From Lamellibrachia columna (taxonomy: Eukaryota; Annelida; Polychaeta; Sabellida; Siboglinidae): DNA of 64,000 bases. Where the stretch lies: positions 35,763,527 through 35,827,526 of the forward strand of contig OY759271.1 in NCBI GenBank assembly GCA_963662155.1. Direction: 5' to 3'. A program made the translations under genes and the position numbers. The notes beneath the pieces were generated by a model that had not been told where the DNA came from, did not search any database, and saw nothing but the letters and a program-made list of their open reading frames with translations. This document shows positions 63,275 to 64,000 of the stretch, piece by piece; the stretch's first letter is position 1; every line of letters starts with the position of its first letter.

Positions 63275-63708
63275 CAAATGCTCTTGTCATTGTCTACTTG
63301 TTTCCTATAACACTGTCTTGGTTGCCATGTTGACCAGTGTTTGACCAGAGCTTTCACCACCTGCAGGTGGCAGCAATGTTGGTTGGTCAGTGTAAAGTAA
63401 TTCTGACAAAGCCAGATCAGAGAGAATGCGTTCGGCTTAAGTTGGTTGTGATTAGAGCGAGCACTGGTCGGTATTCGTCACTAATATGGGCAAATGCTCT
63501 TGTCATTCATTGTCTACTTGTTTCCTATGACACTGTATTGGTAGCCATGTGGACCAGTGGTCGACCAGAGCTTTCACCACCTGCAGGTGGCAGCAATGTT
63601 GGTTGGTTGGTCAGTGTGAAGTAATTCTGACAAAGCCAGATCAGAGAGAATGCGTTCAGCTTAAGTTTGTTGTGATTAGAGTGAGCACTGGTCGGTGTTC
63701 ATCACTAA
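63275..63708. repeat. Tandem duplication of ~217 bp
   Basis: 63275-63490 and 63491-63708 are head-to-tail copies, roughly 92 percent alike by eye, starting CAAATGCTCTTGTCATT. Each contains the perfect palindrome CCACCTGCAGGTGG. No coding function seen. Confidence 0.93.
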
Positions 63709-64000
63709 GTCAAACTTGGCCCTTAGGTATACTTCTGTGTGTCCAAATGTGTCTTTTGTTTTTGCTGTGCTTTCTGTCTTCTCTGTTTCTCCCCTGTATA
63801 TATATTTCATTGTCTCTGTTTCTTCCTCTCTTTTTATGAGACTCCTATCTCTCGCAATAATGATAAAGTAAAAACAAAATCTCATTAATATGTTACTACT
63901 GATATACTCTCGACATTCACATATGTATGCTTAACAATGACTAAGAAAGAGGCAGTTGTGTTTTATCAAGTAGAATAATGCAAGGTAATAAAACTACCTC

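Overview
This is a metazoan nuclear window with spliced genes, GT-AG introns, LINE, LTR and DNA transposons, many MITEs and several minisatellites. Four tandem arrays touch exon-intron borders of the two host genes. Border-overlapping ('mirage') minisatellites are, as I recall, described from amphioxus introns. With the chordate-like gene content this makes a cephalochordate (Branchiostoma-like) the best guess, held at moderate confidence.

Layout. 1-420 holds nothing recognised; 421-1236 is a MITE-like element; about 1329-2386 is a 33-bp minisatellite running into a 3' splice site. 2387-6181 (+) is the large 3' exon of a BCL9/Legless homologue (Wnt co-activator), with a 3' UTR continuing to about 8.9 kb. 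A dead LINE reverse transcriptase lies at about 8.95-10.43 kb. From 38531 down to 13398 (-) I could place 25 consecutive coding exons of a synaptojanin: Sac1 phosphatase, inositol 5-phosphatase, RRM-like domain, proline-rich tail. Splice phases agree at every junction. Only the first coding exon (about 40 residues) is missing. The two genes are convergent and neither is complete in the window. Synaptojanin introns carry MITEs and a THAP element with perfect TTAA duplications, plus three arrays built on splice-site sequence.

From 38.6 kb on the window is mostly transposon: a hAT-like MITE; a three-level nest (hAT MITE in piggyBac-like element in THAP element, 39.6-42.0 kb); a G/C hairpin at 42.97 kb; a candidate very large TTAA-flanked element (43.55-57.23 kb) with decayed transposon ORFs; a young gag-protease-only Ty3/Gypsy element (49.8-55.7 kb) inside it; a second copy of the first MITE; a fold-back element with 505-bp inverted arms around a THAP exon (57.99-59.97 kb); a second LINE fragment (61.0-61.5 kb); and tandem or inverted duplications to the end. 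No tRNA, rRNA, CRISPR or prokaryotic-type feature was seen.

The two host proteins act in different pathways (Wnt transcription; synaptic-vesicle phosphoinositide turnover); I see no functional link beyond adjacency.
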